A DNA stretch of 13,427 bases. Origin: Candidatus Omnitrophota bacterium (GTDB taxonomy: Bacteria; Omnitrophota; Gorgyraeia; Aquiviventales; Aquiviventaceae). Below the pieces are notes generated by a model, which saw only the letters and a list, made by a program, of their open reading frames with translations, made no database searches and had not been told where the DNA came from. The translations under genes and the position numbers were made by a program. The stretch is from the NCBI GenBank assembly GCA_020057015.1, contig JAGVGS010000156.1, positions 1-13,427 of the forward strand. Direction: 5' to 3'. This document shows, piece after piece, positions 1 through 6,920 of the stretch (positions are counted from its first letter, which is position 1; every line of letters starts with the position of its first letter).

Positions 1-564
1 GCCGCGGCGGCCCTGGTGTACGCGGCCAGCGCGTGGGCCATCGCGCCGATTTGCCTCTGGCTCTCGCCGATTCCGGTGCTGCTCTTTGCCCTGTATCCCT
101 ATCTCAAGCGTGTGACTGTGCTGGCACACGTGGGCTTAGGTGCTGCCTGGTCGATGGGGCCGCTGGGCGCTTGGGTGGGGGCGCGCCGCTCGCTGGAGGG
201 CCTCGGCGAGGCAGGGTGGTTGTGGCTCTTTTCGTTCCTGTGGGTCACTGGCTTTGATATCATCTACGCCACGATGGACGAGGCCTTTGACCGGCAGGCC
301 GGCTTGCACTCGCTGCCCGCCAGGCTGGGCCGCCGGCCGGCGCTGCGCGTCGCCGCTCTGCTGCATGCCGCGGCATTTCTTGCCCTGACGCAGTTATGGG
401 CGCAGCAGTTGCAGGGAATGATGGCGTTGGCGTGGCTGGCGGCGATCGGCGCTCTGTTGGTCTGGCAGCACATGGTGGCTGAGCGCCGTCCTGAGTTTGC
501 CTTCCTGCAGTTGAATGGAGTGATCGGGTTCCTTGTCTTGGGATTTGTATGGGTTGGCATGTGA
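1..564 (+). CDS. ubiA: UbiA family aromatic prenyltransferase, C-terminal part (MqnP-type, partial)
   Basis: The open frame runs from the first base to a TGA at 562-564, giving 187 residues; the N-terminal half lies outside the window. It is very hydrophobic with several membrane helices. Seen directly: the UbiA-type YPYLKR motif (fragment residues ~33-38) and the second Asp-rich motif DIIYATMD followed by EAFDRQAGLHSLPARLG, which binds the Mg-diphosphate of the polyprenyl donor. The first Asp-rich motif (NDxxD) must lie upstream. UbiA enzymes attach a polyprenyl chain to an aromatic acid in the inner membrane. Next to ubiX, ubiD and mqn genes, the likely acceptor is 1,4-dihydroxy-6-naphthoate (MqnP role) rather than 4-hydroxybenzoate. 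The acceptor is inferred from context; the family assignment is secure. Confidence 0.9.
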   Translation, partial: AAAALVYAASAWAIAPICLWLSPIPVLLFALYPYLKRVTVLAHVGLGAAWSMGPLGAWVGARRSLEGLGEAGWLWLFSFLWVTGFDIIYATMDEAFDRQAGLHSLPARLGRRPALRVAALLHAAAFLALTQLWAQQLQGMMALAWLAAIGALLVWQHMVAERRPEFAFLQLNGVIGFLVLGFVWVGM

Positions 565-573
565 AGGGGGGGT
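564..573 (+). promoter_or_regulatory. Strong purine-rich Shine-Dalgarno for the 140-aa membrane protein
   Basis: A run of A then seven G directly after the prenyltransferase stop codon sits 4-5 bases before the ATG at 577. It is one of the strongest ribosome-binding sites in the window and fixes the start of the small gene. Most other genes in this operon have weak or no Shine-Dalgarno. Confidence 0.6.
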
Positions 574-576
574 GCC

Positions 577-999
577 ATGAGAATAGCGCAGAAGATCTGG
601 ATCCTGGTCTACAGTCTCTATGCCTCCTTTAGCGTGTTTTGCACGGCAGTGCCATTTGGTTTTGGCGGAGCATGGACCTGGGAGTATCCGTTCTTGCGTG
701 CCGTACACCAATACAGCTCGCGGTTGGCGCTATTTGCAGTCGTTGTAGGATCCTTAGTACTGTTTGTCGGGAATATTGGTCTATTCATGAATCGCACATG
801 GGCCAAGAAGACAATAGGATTTGGTATTTACGGTATTCTCTTATCGATTATTACTATGGTTGTTGGAGTTTTCACCACCGCTTTTTCAGGCATGGTGTCG
901 CTCTTTGAGCCAGGTAGTATTATGGCATTACTTTTTTGGATAATCGGCCCAACGGTTATTATTTGGCCTGGTATTCTTACCGTGAAGAAACTGGCCTAG
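577..999 (+). CDS. Small four-helix membrane protein of unknown function
   Basis: 140 residues with four predicted membrane segments at about 7-29, 50-71, 79-103 and 114-136, short loops and a Lys-rich C-terminus. I recognise no family or catalytic motif. The start is well supported by a G-rich Shine-Dalgarno just upstream, 12 bp after the prenyltransferase stop. The oddity is composition: a hand count of 601-999 gives about 46% G+C, and codons such as ATT, TTA and GGT are common, while sampled neighbouring stretches are about 58-77%. The low-GC character seems to run into the first codons of ubiX. It may be a recent insertion into the operon. A role beside the membrane prenyltransferase is possible but nothing in the sequence shows it. 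Confidence 0.75.
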   Translation: MRIAQKIWILVYSLYASFSVFCTAVPFGFGGAWTWEYPFLRAVHQYSSRLALFAVVVGSLVLFVGNIGLFMNRTWAKKTIGFGIYGILLSIITMVVGVFTTAFSGMVSLFEPGSIMALLFWIIGPTVIIWPGILTVKKLA

Positions 1000-1038
1000 A
1001 GATTGCAGTGCCGTAACACCCTGAATGGTAAAGAGCTA

Positions 1039-1590
1039 ATGCGTATTATTGTCGGTATGACCGGAGCCTCCGGATTTATGTTCGGCGTGGACTTGCTGCG
1101 CCGGCTGCAGGCTGAGAAATACCTGGTTCTCTCCAAGTGGGGGCGCTATACGCTGAAGGAAGAAACCGGCCTCACCGAGCATCACCTCGCCGAGTACGTG
1201 AAGCGCGTCTTCTCGGATGACGACCTGGCCGCGCCCTTTTCCTCTGGCTCGACACCCTTTGACGCCTACGTGATGCTGCCGTGCTCCTCTTCCACGATGT
1301 GCAAGATCGCCGCCGGCATCGGGGATACGCTCATCACTCGTATTGCGCAAGTCGCTCTTAAAGAGCGCCGCAAGCTCATCATCGGCCTGCGCGAAACCCC
1401 GCTGTCGACCATCCATCTCGAACAAGCTGCGAAACTCTCGCAAGCCGGAGCGATCATCATGCCGCTTTCTCCGCCGCTTTATCACCGGCCGCAAAATCTG
1501 GAGGACATGGTCGAGCAGTTCACGGCCAAGGTGCTGAGCCTCTTAGGGGTGGAGACCGCCCACGCCTGGAAGCCCGAAGCCCTCGAGTAA
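1039..1590 (+). CDS. ubiX: UbiX family flavin prenyltransferase (MqnM-type)
   Basis: 183 residues from the ATG at 1039, a normal length for UbiX. An in-frame ATG at 1003 would add 12 residues ahead of the family's usual beginning, so 1039 is preferred. Motifs seen: the Rossmann-like start MRIIVGMTGASG (1-12), PCSSSTMCKIAAGI (81-94) lining the FMN site, LKERRKLIIGLRETPLS (107-123) and PPLYHRP (145-151) with the conserved Tyr. UbiX joins dimethylallyl phosphate to reduced FMN to make the prenylated FMN cofactor used by UbiD decarboxylases. It lies 18 bp before the UbiD gene, its expected partner. In this futalosine cluster it fits the MqnM role. All recognisable motifs are intact. Confidence 0.93.
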   Translation: MRIIVGMTGASGFMFGVDLLRRLQAEKYLVLSKWGRYTLKEETGLTEHHLAEYVKRVFSDDDLAAPFSSGSTPFDAYVMLPCSSSTMCKIAAGIGDTLITRIAQVALKERRKLIIGLRETPLSTIHLEQAAKLSQAGAIIMPLSPPLYHRPQNLEDMVEQFTAKVLSLLGVETAHAWKPEALE

Positions 1591-1608
1591 CCCGCACCGC
1601 CCCCGATC

Positions 1609-3366
1609 ATGTCAGGTCTGCAATCGTTCCTCTCGCTTCTTGAGCGCCATGGCGAATTGGCGCGCATCCCGGTGGAAGTCGATCCGGTGCTCGAGATCAC
1701 CGAGATCGCGATCCGGGCGGTCAAGGCACACAAGCCCGCACTCCTCTTTGAGCGCGTGAAAGGCTCGCCATACCCGGCCGCGCTTAATCTCCTCGCCAGC
1801 GACAAACGCGTGGAGCTGGCCCTCGGCCGCCACCCGCAGCAGATCGGCGCCGAGATCAAGCGCCTCCTGGAGGCGGCGATGCCGCCACGGCCTCAGCGCC
1901 TGCTGGAAGAATGGCGGGTGCTCGGGCGGGTGCTGGCTATGGCGCCGCGGTGCGTGACGCGCGCGGCCTGCCAGGAGATCATCGAAGCCCCGCAGCTTGA
2001 GCGCTTGCCGATTCTCCAATGCTGGCCCAAAGATGCGGGGAAGTTCCTCACCTGCGGCCTCGTGGTGACCTATGACCCGGAGACTTGCGCGCGCAACATC
2101 GGCATTTACCGCCTGCAGGTGGTAGGTCCTGATCAGACGCTGATGCACTGGCAGATCCAGAAAGGCGGTGGGTTCCACTACTGGAAAGCTGAGCAGCAAG
2201 GCCGCGTGTTGCCCGTCGCGGTCGCCATCGGCACCGATCCGATTCTCACCATCGCCGCGGTCGCCCCGCTGCCAGAGGGCATCGACGAGTTGGCGTTTGC
2301 CGGCTTTCTGCGCGGCCGGGCGGTGCCGATCACAGGCGGCAAATCGCAGCCCATGGCGGTGCCGGCTGAGGCTGAATTCATCCTCGAGGGCACGGTCGCC
2401 CCGGGGGAGCGGCGTCCCGAAGGGCCCTTCGGCGATCACTTCGGCCACTATTCGCATCCGGCCCCATTTCCGGTCTTCCGGATTGAAAAACTGACGCGCC
2501 GCCGGCACCCGATCTATGCCGCCCAGGTGGTGGGCAAGCCGCCGCAGGAAGACCGGTATATCGGCAGCGCGGTGCAGGAAATGATGCTGCCGATGGCCAA
2601 GCTCATCCATCCGGAGCTGCGCGACCTGTGGGCCTACTATGAAACCGGGTTCCACAGCCTGGCGGTGGCCTCGGTGCGCAACCGCTTTGGCAAGGAAGGG
2701 ATGAAGACAGCACTCGGCCTCATGGGCACCGGGCAGATGGCGCTGACCAAATGCATCATTCTGGTGGATGACCAGACCGATGCCCGAGATTTCACCGCGG
2801 TGCTGCACGCGCTGCGCGATCGGTTCGACCCATCCCGGGACTTTCTCTTGCTCCCGGGAGTGCCTTTTGATACCCTAGATTTTACGAGTTTTACCCCCAA
2901 TCTGGGCAGCAAGATGGTGCTAGATGCCAGCCGCTGCGAGGGGCCAGCCATCCGGCACCCGGCCAAGGTCGACGAGGCCCAGGTAACATCCCTGCATCCG
3001 CGCATCCGCCGCACCCGCCTGCTTGAGGGCGCACTGCTGGCCGTCCAGGTGCAGGGCGCTGGGCGCGATGTCCTCGAGGTGCTGGTGAAGGCCCCGGCCT
3101 TAAGCAGCGTCACACTGGTGGCGATTGTCAGCGAAGACGTGGATTTGGGTGATCAGGAAAGCCTCTTGTGGGGCCTGTTTACCCGGTTCGACCCGGCCCG
3201 TGACGTGCTCTTCGCCGATACCGAGCTGAAAGGGGCTTGGCCGGTTTACCGGGGCGTCTTGGGCATCGACGCGACGTTTAAGGCCGGCTACCCGGATCCC
3301 GTGCTGATGGATGAGCGCGTTGTCGAGTTGGTCAACCGGCGCTGGGCTCAGTACTGGCACGCGTAG
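1609..3366 (+). CDS. ubiD: UbiD family prenyl-FMN decarboxylase (MqnL-type, menaquinone)
   Basis: 585 residues, longer than the roughly 490 of E. coli UbiD but within the larger UbiD-like forms. Motifs seen: NIGIYR (163-168), giving the metal-binding Asn and the catalytic Arg; GGGFHYWKAE (186-195) with a candidate metal His at 190; VPAEAEFILEG (251-261); and EGPFGDHFGHYS (271-282), supplying the Glu and Asp of the Glu/Arg/acidic catalytic set. The C-terminal SEDVDLGDQESLLWGLFTRF block is also typical. UbiD enzymes decarboxylate aromatic acids with prenylated FMN. Given UbiX upstream and mqn genes downstream, the likely substrate is prenylated 1,4-dihydroxy-6-naphthoate (MqnL role), which is inference. 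No clear Shine-Dalgarno precedes the ATG at 1609. Confidence 0.92.
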   Translation: MSGLQSFLSLLERHGELARIPVEVDPVLEITEIAIRAVKAHKPALLFERVKGSPYPAALNLLASDKRVELALGRHPQQIGAEIKRLLEAAMPPRPQRLLEEWRVLGRVLAMAPRCVTRAACQEIIEAPQLERLPILQCWPKDAGKFLTCGLVVTYDPETCARNIGIYRLQVVGPDQTLMHWQIQKGGGFHYWKAEQQGRVLPVAVAIGTDPILTIAAVAPLPEGIDELAFAGFLRGRAVPITGGKSQPMAVPAEAEFILEGTVAPGERRPEGPFGDHFGHYSHPAPFPVFRIEKLTRRRHPIYAAQVVGKPPQEDRYIGSAVQEMMLPMAKLIHPELRDLWAYYETGFHSLAVASVRNRFGKEGMKTALGLMGTGQMALTKCIILVDDQTDARDFTAVLHALRDRFDPSRDFLLLPGVPFDTLDFTSFTPNLGSKMVLDASRCEGPAIRHPAKVDEAQVTSLHPRIRRTRLLEGALLAVQVQGAGRDVLEVLVKAPALSSVTLVAIVSEDVDLGDQESLLWGLFTRFDPARDVLFADTELKGAWPVYRGVLGIDATFKAGYPDPVLMDERVVELVNRRWAQYWHA

Positions 3367-3371
3367 GCAGG

Positions 3372-3950
3372 GTGAGCGCGATCGTGCTGAGCGTGTTGCT
3401 GCAGGGGACGAGTACTGCCCGTGCAGCCTCGGTGGGTGAAGACGAGCTCTACAGTTATCTGGCGGCCATGAGTACCGCGGCGGCTAGTTGCGACGTGCAG
3501 TGGTTTGCAGGCATTTTTGCGCCAGATATTCAGATCATCTTTGAGGACTCAGGTCGGCGCGACACCCCCTCCCGCCGCGCCTATCTGGATTACTGGCAAG
3601 CGCTCTGCCGAGCAGGCGGTGGTGCGGAAGGCGGTTTCCGTGTGACCAGCTCGTCGCATCGCGTAGGAGACGGGGTCGCGACGATGACTTTTGATATGTT
3701 GAAAGAATATCAACTCGGGCTGGTTCATCGCCGCCGTGTCCGAGTGGAGGTGCATCAGGAGTACCGGCTCACGCGGCGTGGGTACGAAGCCTTGCAGGTG
3801 CGCTACCTCTATCAGCGCTCGCAGTACCGGGATCTGGCGGATCAGCGCATTGTACCGTGGGAAGAGGTGCAACCGATACCACCCCTTACCCGATTAGTGC
3901 GCCAGCTGCTCGGGCCGTGGTTGCTGCCGGCAGATCAGCGCAATCCCTGA
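3372..3950 (+). CDS. Putative exported NTF2/SnoaL-like protein
   Basis: 192 residues from a GTG five bases after the ubiD stop, with GGCAGG just upstream as a weak ribosome site. Residues 1-18 form a hydrophobic stretch ending ARA-A, which looks like a signal peptide cleavage site, but no Arg or Lys precedes the hydrophobic core when translation starts at the GTG. The body (about 24-165) resembles the NTF2/SnoaL cone fold by pattern: a helical start (ELYSYLAAMSTAAASCDVQWFAGIFAPD), then SRRAYLDYWQALC, then alternating strands rich in Val, Arg and Tyr. This is a fold-level guess, not a motif match, and I see no catalytic site. Placement between ubiD and mqnE suggests co-transcription with menaquinone genes. 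Confidence 0.6.
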   Translation: MSAIVLSVLLQGTSTARAASVGEDELYSYLAAMSTAAASCDVQWFAGIFAPDIQIIFEDSGRRDTPSRRAYLDYWQALCRAGGGAEGGFRVTSSSHRVGDGVATMTFDMLKEYQLGLVHRRRVRVEVHQEYRLTRRGYEALQVRYLYQRSQYRDLADQRIVPWEEVQPIPPLTRLVRQLLGPWLLPADQRNP

Positions 3951-3960
3951 AAGCTCAAGG

Positions 3961-5058
3961 ATGTCGATACTACAACAAGTAGAAGAGAAGCTTCAAAGAA
4001 ACGAGCGATTGACCCGGCAGGACGCGCTGGAACTCTTCGCCACCCGCGATGTCATTGGCCTGGGCCGCCTGGCCGGCCAGGTGAAGCGCGCGCGCTGGGG
4101 CGACAAGGTCCATTTCGTGATCAACCGCCAGATCAACCCGTCTAACATCTGCGTGCTGTCCTGCAAATTCTGCGACTTCGCCACCAAGCGCGGCCGGGCC
4201 AATGCCTACGAAATGACCATTGAAGAGATCGTGGGCCACTGCAACGCCGAGCTGCGCGAAGTGCACATCGTGGCCGGCCTGCACCCGGACTGGCCATGGG
4301 CGCATTACCTCGACATGTTCCGGGCCATCAAGCAGGCCTACCCGCAGATCCAGATCAAGGCGTGGACTGCCGTCGAGATCGACTATTTCGCCAAGAAATT
4401 CCGCAAGAGCGTAGAGCAGGTGCTGAAAGAGCTGATGGCCGTGGGGCTGGCCGCCCTGCCGGGCGGAGGGGCCGAAGTCTTCTCCGAGCGCGTGCGCAAG
4501 GCGCTGTTTCCCTTTAAGCTGGGGGCGCCGCGCTGGCTCGAAGTGCACAAGATTGCGCACCAGATCGGCCTGCGCACCAACGCGACGCTGCTCTACGGCC
4601 ACATGGAAACCCACGAGGAGCGCGTGGATCACATGCTCAAGCTGCGCGCGCTGCAGGAGGAAACCGGCGGCTTCATGAGCTTCATTCCGCTGGCCTATCA
4701 GACCGGCAAGACGCAGGTGGTGAAGCGCCAGGCTTCAGCGATTGAGGATCTGAAAACGATTGCGATTGCCCGGTTGTTGCTCGACAACTTCCCTCACATC
4801 AAGGCCTACTGGGTCACGATGGGAGAGGAGATCGCCTCGGTGGCCCTGCAGTTCGGCGCCGATGACATTGACGGGACTATTGGGGAAGAGCGCATCATGC
4901 ATGCGGCCGATGCCGGCTCGCCGGTGGCCTTGACGCGCGATCGTCTTGTGGCCCTTATTCAGGAGTCCGGCTCAACACCGGTGGAACGCGATGCCCTCTA
5001 TGACACCATCAAAGTCTACGACGACCGCACGTGTTGCGAAAATTCCGTATCTCAATAG
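3961..5058 (+). CDS. mqnE: Aminofutalosine synthase MqnE (radical SAM)
   Basis: 365 residues, normal for MqnE. The radical SAM cluster motif is SNICVLSCKFCDF, with Cys64, Cys68 and Cys71 binding the 4Fe-4S cluster. Other MqnE-like blocks are EVHIVAGLHPD (100-110), KAWTAVEIDYFAK (133-145), LPGGGAEVFSERVRK (166-180), TNATLLYGHMETHEERVDH (206-224) and FIPLAYQT (241-248). MqnE adds the adenosyl radical to the MqnA product, with rearrangement and loss of CO2, giving aminofutalosine in the cytoplasm. It is told from MqnC by the HIVAGLHP and TAVEI blocks and the FIPLAYQ segment. It begins 10 bp after the NTF2-like gene, and its 3' end overlaps mqnA out of frame. The C-terminus ends in an unusual Cys-Cys pair (358-359). 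Confidence 0.95.
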   Translation: MSILQQVEEKLQRNERLTRQDALELFATRDVIGLGRLAGQVKRARWGDKVHFVINRQINPSNICVLSCKFCDFATKRGRANAYEMTIEEIVGHCNAELREVHIVAGLHPDWPWAHYLDMFRAIKQAYPQIQIKAWTAVEIDYFAKKFRKSVEQVLKELMAVGLAALPGGGAEVFSERVRKALFPFKLGAPRWLEVHKIAHQIGLRTNATLLYGHMETHEERVDHMLKLRALQEETGGFMSFIPLAYQTGKTQVVKRQASAIEDLKTIAIARLLLDNFPHIKAYWVTMGEEIASVALQFGADDIDGTIGEERIMHAADAGSPVALTRDRLVALIQESGSTPVERDALYDTIKVYDDRTCCENSVSQ

Positions 5059-5830
5059 CACTCCCTTCTTTCGGGGCTTAGGCCTCAGGGGACAGGAGCT
5101 GGCGGAGTGCACCCCTCGTCAGCTCGGGGTGTTGGCCGCGGCAGGCGAGATCTCCGCCGGGCTGCTGCCGGTGGCCGATTTCCTGCGCCTCAAGAGCCAG
5201 TTTGACCGCCTGGGGCCTTTTGGCATCGCGGTGCGCGGCCGAGTGCGCAGCGTGCTGTTGTTTGCGCGCAAGCCCATCCGCCAGCTGGAGGGCGCGGTGA
5301 TCGCGATTACCGAGGACACCTCGACCAGCGCAGTGTTGCTGCGCCTGCTGCTGGAGCAGCGCTACCATGTCATCCCGGCCGGGTATGAGCCTCGGAGGCA
5401 TGCCGAGCGCCGCAAGCAGCTAGCACTCGCGGCCAAGGAGCGCCGCCAGGACACCGAGGCCGACGCGTTGCTGCTGATCGGCGATGAGGCGCTGCAGTTT
5501 CAGAAAACCAACACGCAGTATCCCTATGAGTTTGATTTGGGCTTCGAGTGGTGGCTCTGGCAGCACCTGCCGTGTACGTTTGCCGTATGGGCGGTGCGCA
5601 AGGACGTGCCAGTCGCGGAGAAAAGGCAATTGGAGCTCTCGCTCAGCGGGGCCTTGGGGAGAAACATGGGGCAACTGGAGGCGATCGCACATGAGCACGC
5701 CCCGGCGCTGGGCTTGAGCCCCCAAGAGGCGCACAGTTATCTCTCGAGCTTCGTGTACCGGCTCAGCCAGCCGGAAGAAGAGGGTATCGCGCGGTTTGAG
5801 CAACTGGCCAATGCCCACCATCTGCTCTGA
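4991..5830 (+). CDS. mqnA: Chorismate dehydratase MqnA
   Basis: 279 residues from the ATG at 4991. The family core starts at VAKIPYLNSTPFF, matching the usual V-x-YLN-T-P-F opening of MqnA. Next come a SAGLLPVADFLRL block (expected A-x-x-P), RVRSVLLFARKP, TSTSAVLLRLLLEQRY and ADALLLIGDEAL, then the aromatic FDLGFEWWLWQHLPCTFAVWAVR segment. MqnA dehydrates chorismate to 3-[(1-carboxyvinyl)oxy]benzoate, the first step of the futalosine pathway, and has a periplasmic-binding-protein fold acting in the cytosol. Two ATGs are possible, 4991 and 5000. GGTGGA at 4980-4985 is five bases before 4991 and favours it. Either way the gene overlaps mqnE by 59-68 bp, giving a longer N-terminus than most MqnA. 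Confidence 0.9.
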   Translation: MPSMTPSKSTTTARVAKIPYLNSTPFFRGLGLRGQELAECTPRQLGVLAAAGEISAGLLPVADFLRLKSQFDRLGPFGIAVRGRVRSVLLFARKPIRQLEGAVIAITEDTSTSAVLLRLLLEQRYHVIPAGYEPRRHAERRKQLALAAKERRQDTEADALLLIGDEALQFQKTNTQYPYEFDLGFEWWLWQHLPCTFAVWAVRKDVPVAEKRQLELSLSGALGRNMGQLEAIAHEHAPALGLSPQEAHSYLSSFVYRLSQPEEEGIARFEQLANAHHLL

Positions 5831-6920
5831 AGCGATCGAGGAGACAATCCTCTCCGCGCGGCGCCTCAGCCGCGAGGAAGGCTTGTGGCTGTGGCAGCGC
5901 GGCGATTTGCTCGAGCTCGCCCACCTGGCCCAGCAGGTGCGCGCCCGCCTGAACCCCGAGCCGCGCGTGACCTTCGTGATCGATTCCAACCCGAACTATA
6001 CGAATGTCTGCATCACCGACTGCGTCTTTTGCGCCTTCTACCGCAAGCCGGGCCAGAAAGAGGGCTACACCCTGACCGTGGAGCAGGTGATGGAGAAAAT
6101 CCAGCACGCCTCTGACCTGGGCGCCACCACGGTGCTGCTGCAGGGTGGCCACAACCCCGCGATCCCGCTGAGCTACTATGAAGCGCTGGTGCGCGAGACC
6201 AAGCGCCGCTTCCCGCAGATCACCCCGCATTTCTTTACCGCCTCCGAAGTCACCCACATGGCCCAGGTGGCGGGCCTCACGATCCCCGAGGTGCTCGCGC
6301 GGCTGAAAGCGGCCGGCCAGGACACGCTGCCAGGCGGGGGGGCGGAGATCCTCTCCGACCGCATCCGTCGGCGCCTTGCCACCAAGAAAGGCCCAGCCGA
6401 GGCGTGGCTGTCGGTGCACCGCGAAGCGCACCGGCAGGGCTTCAAGTCGACCGCCACGATGATGTTCGGCCATATCGAGGAAGACGAAGACCTCCTGACG
6501 CACCTCGAGTCCATCCGCGCGCTGCAGGAGGAAACGCAGGGCTTCACCGCGTTCGTGCCCTGGACGTTCAAGCCAGGCAACACGCCGCTGCAAAAGCCCA
6601 TTCCGCACCACGCCGGCCCGACGCACTACCTGCGCATGATCGCTTTCTCGCGCCTCTATCTCGATAATTTCCCGCACGTGCAGGCCTCGTGGTTTTCCGA
6701 GGGCAAAAAGACCGGGCAGATCGCCTTGCACTTCGGGGCCGATGATTTCGGCGGCACGCTGTTTGAGGAAAACGTGCACGCAGCCACCGGCTTCGTGAAC
6801 AAGACCGCGGTGGAGGAGATCATCACCCTCATCCATGAGTCCGGCTTTGCCGCGGCCCAACGCACGACGCGCTACGAGATCCTCCACACGCACGAGCTGG
6901 CCACCGTGGCGGCGGCATGA
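5811..6920 (+). CDS. mqnC: Cyclic dehypoxanthine futalosine synthase MqnC (radical SAM)
   Basis: 369 residues from the ATG at 5811, which overlaps the end of mqnA by 20 bp; a TTG at 5796 would add five residues and is less likely. The radical SAM motif is NYTNVCITDCVFCAFYR with Cys67, Cys71 and Cys74, and the CAFYR ending is typical of MqnC. Also seen are TTVLLQGGHNPAIPLSYYEAL (106-126), LPGGGAEIL, STATMMFGHIEEDEDLLTHL, FTAFVPWTFKPGNTPL and ALHFGADDFGGTLFEENVHAATG. MqnC cyclises dehypoxanthine futalosine to the spiro compound used by MqnD. Its substrate comes from MqnB, which is not in the window. It shares a 20-base identical stretch and overall fold with mqnE. The stop overlaps the bioB start as ATGA. 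Confidence 0.95.
   Translation: MPTICSEAIEETILSARRLSREEGLWLWQRGDLLELAHLAQQVRARLNPEPRVTFVIDSNPNYTNVCITDCVFCAFYRKPGQKEGYTLTVEQVMEKIQHASDLGATTVLLQGGHNPAIPLSYYEALVRETKRRFPQITPHFFTASEVTHMAQVAGLTIPEVLARLKAAGQDTLPGGGAEILSDRIRRRLATKKGPAEAWLSVHREAHRQGFKSTATMMFGHIEEDEDLLTHLESIRALQEETQGFTAFVPWTFKPGNTPLQKPIPHHAGPTHYLRMIAFSRLYLDNFPHVQASWFSEGKKTGQIALHFGADDFGGTLFEENVHAATGFVNKTAVEEIITLIHESGFAAAQRTTRYEILHTHELATVAAA

Noticed and set aside
1003..1038. Longer ubiX start at 1003
   Set aside because: The UbiX family begins at the beta strand just before TGASG; the extra 12 residues do not match, and ATG 1039 gives the usual length.
1612..2808. 398-codon minus-strand open frame
   Set aside because: It lies wholly antisense to ubiD, is His/Arg-rich with no family motif, and is expected from GC-rich codon bias.
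5763..6893. 376-codon minus-strand open frame opposite mqnC
   Set aside because: It mirrors mqnC codons; its composition is Arg/Gly/His-rich and it has no recognisable domain.
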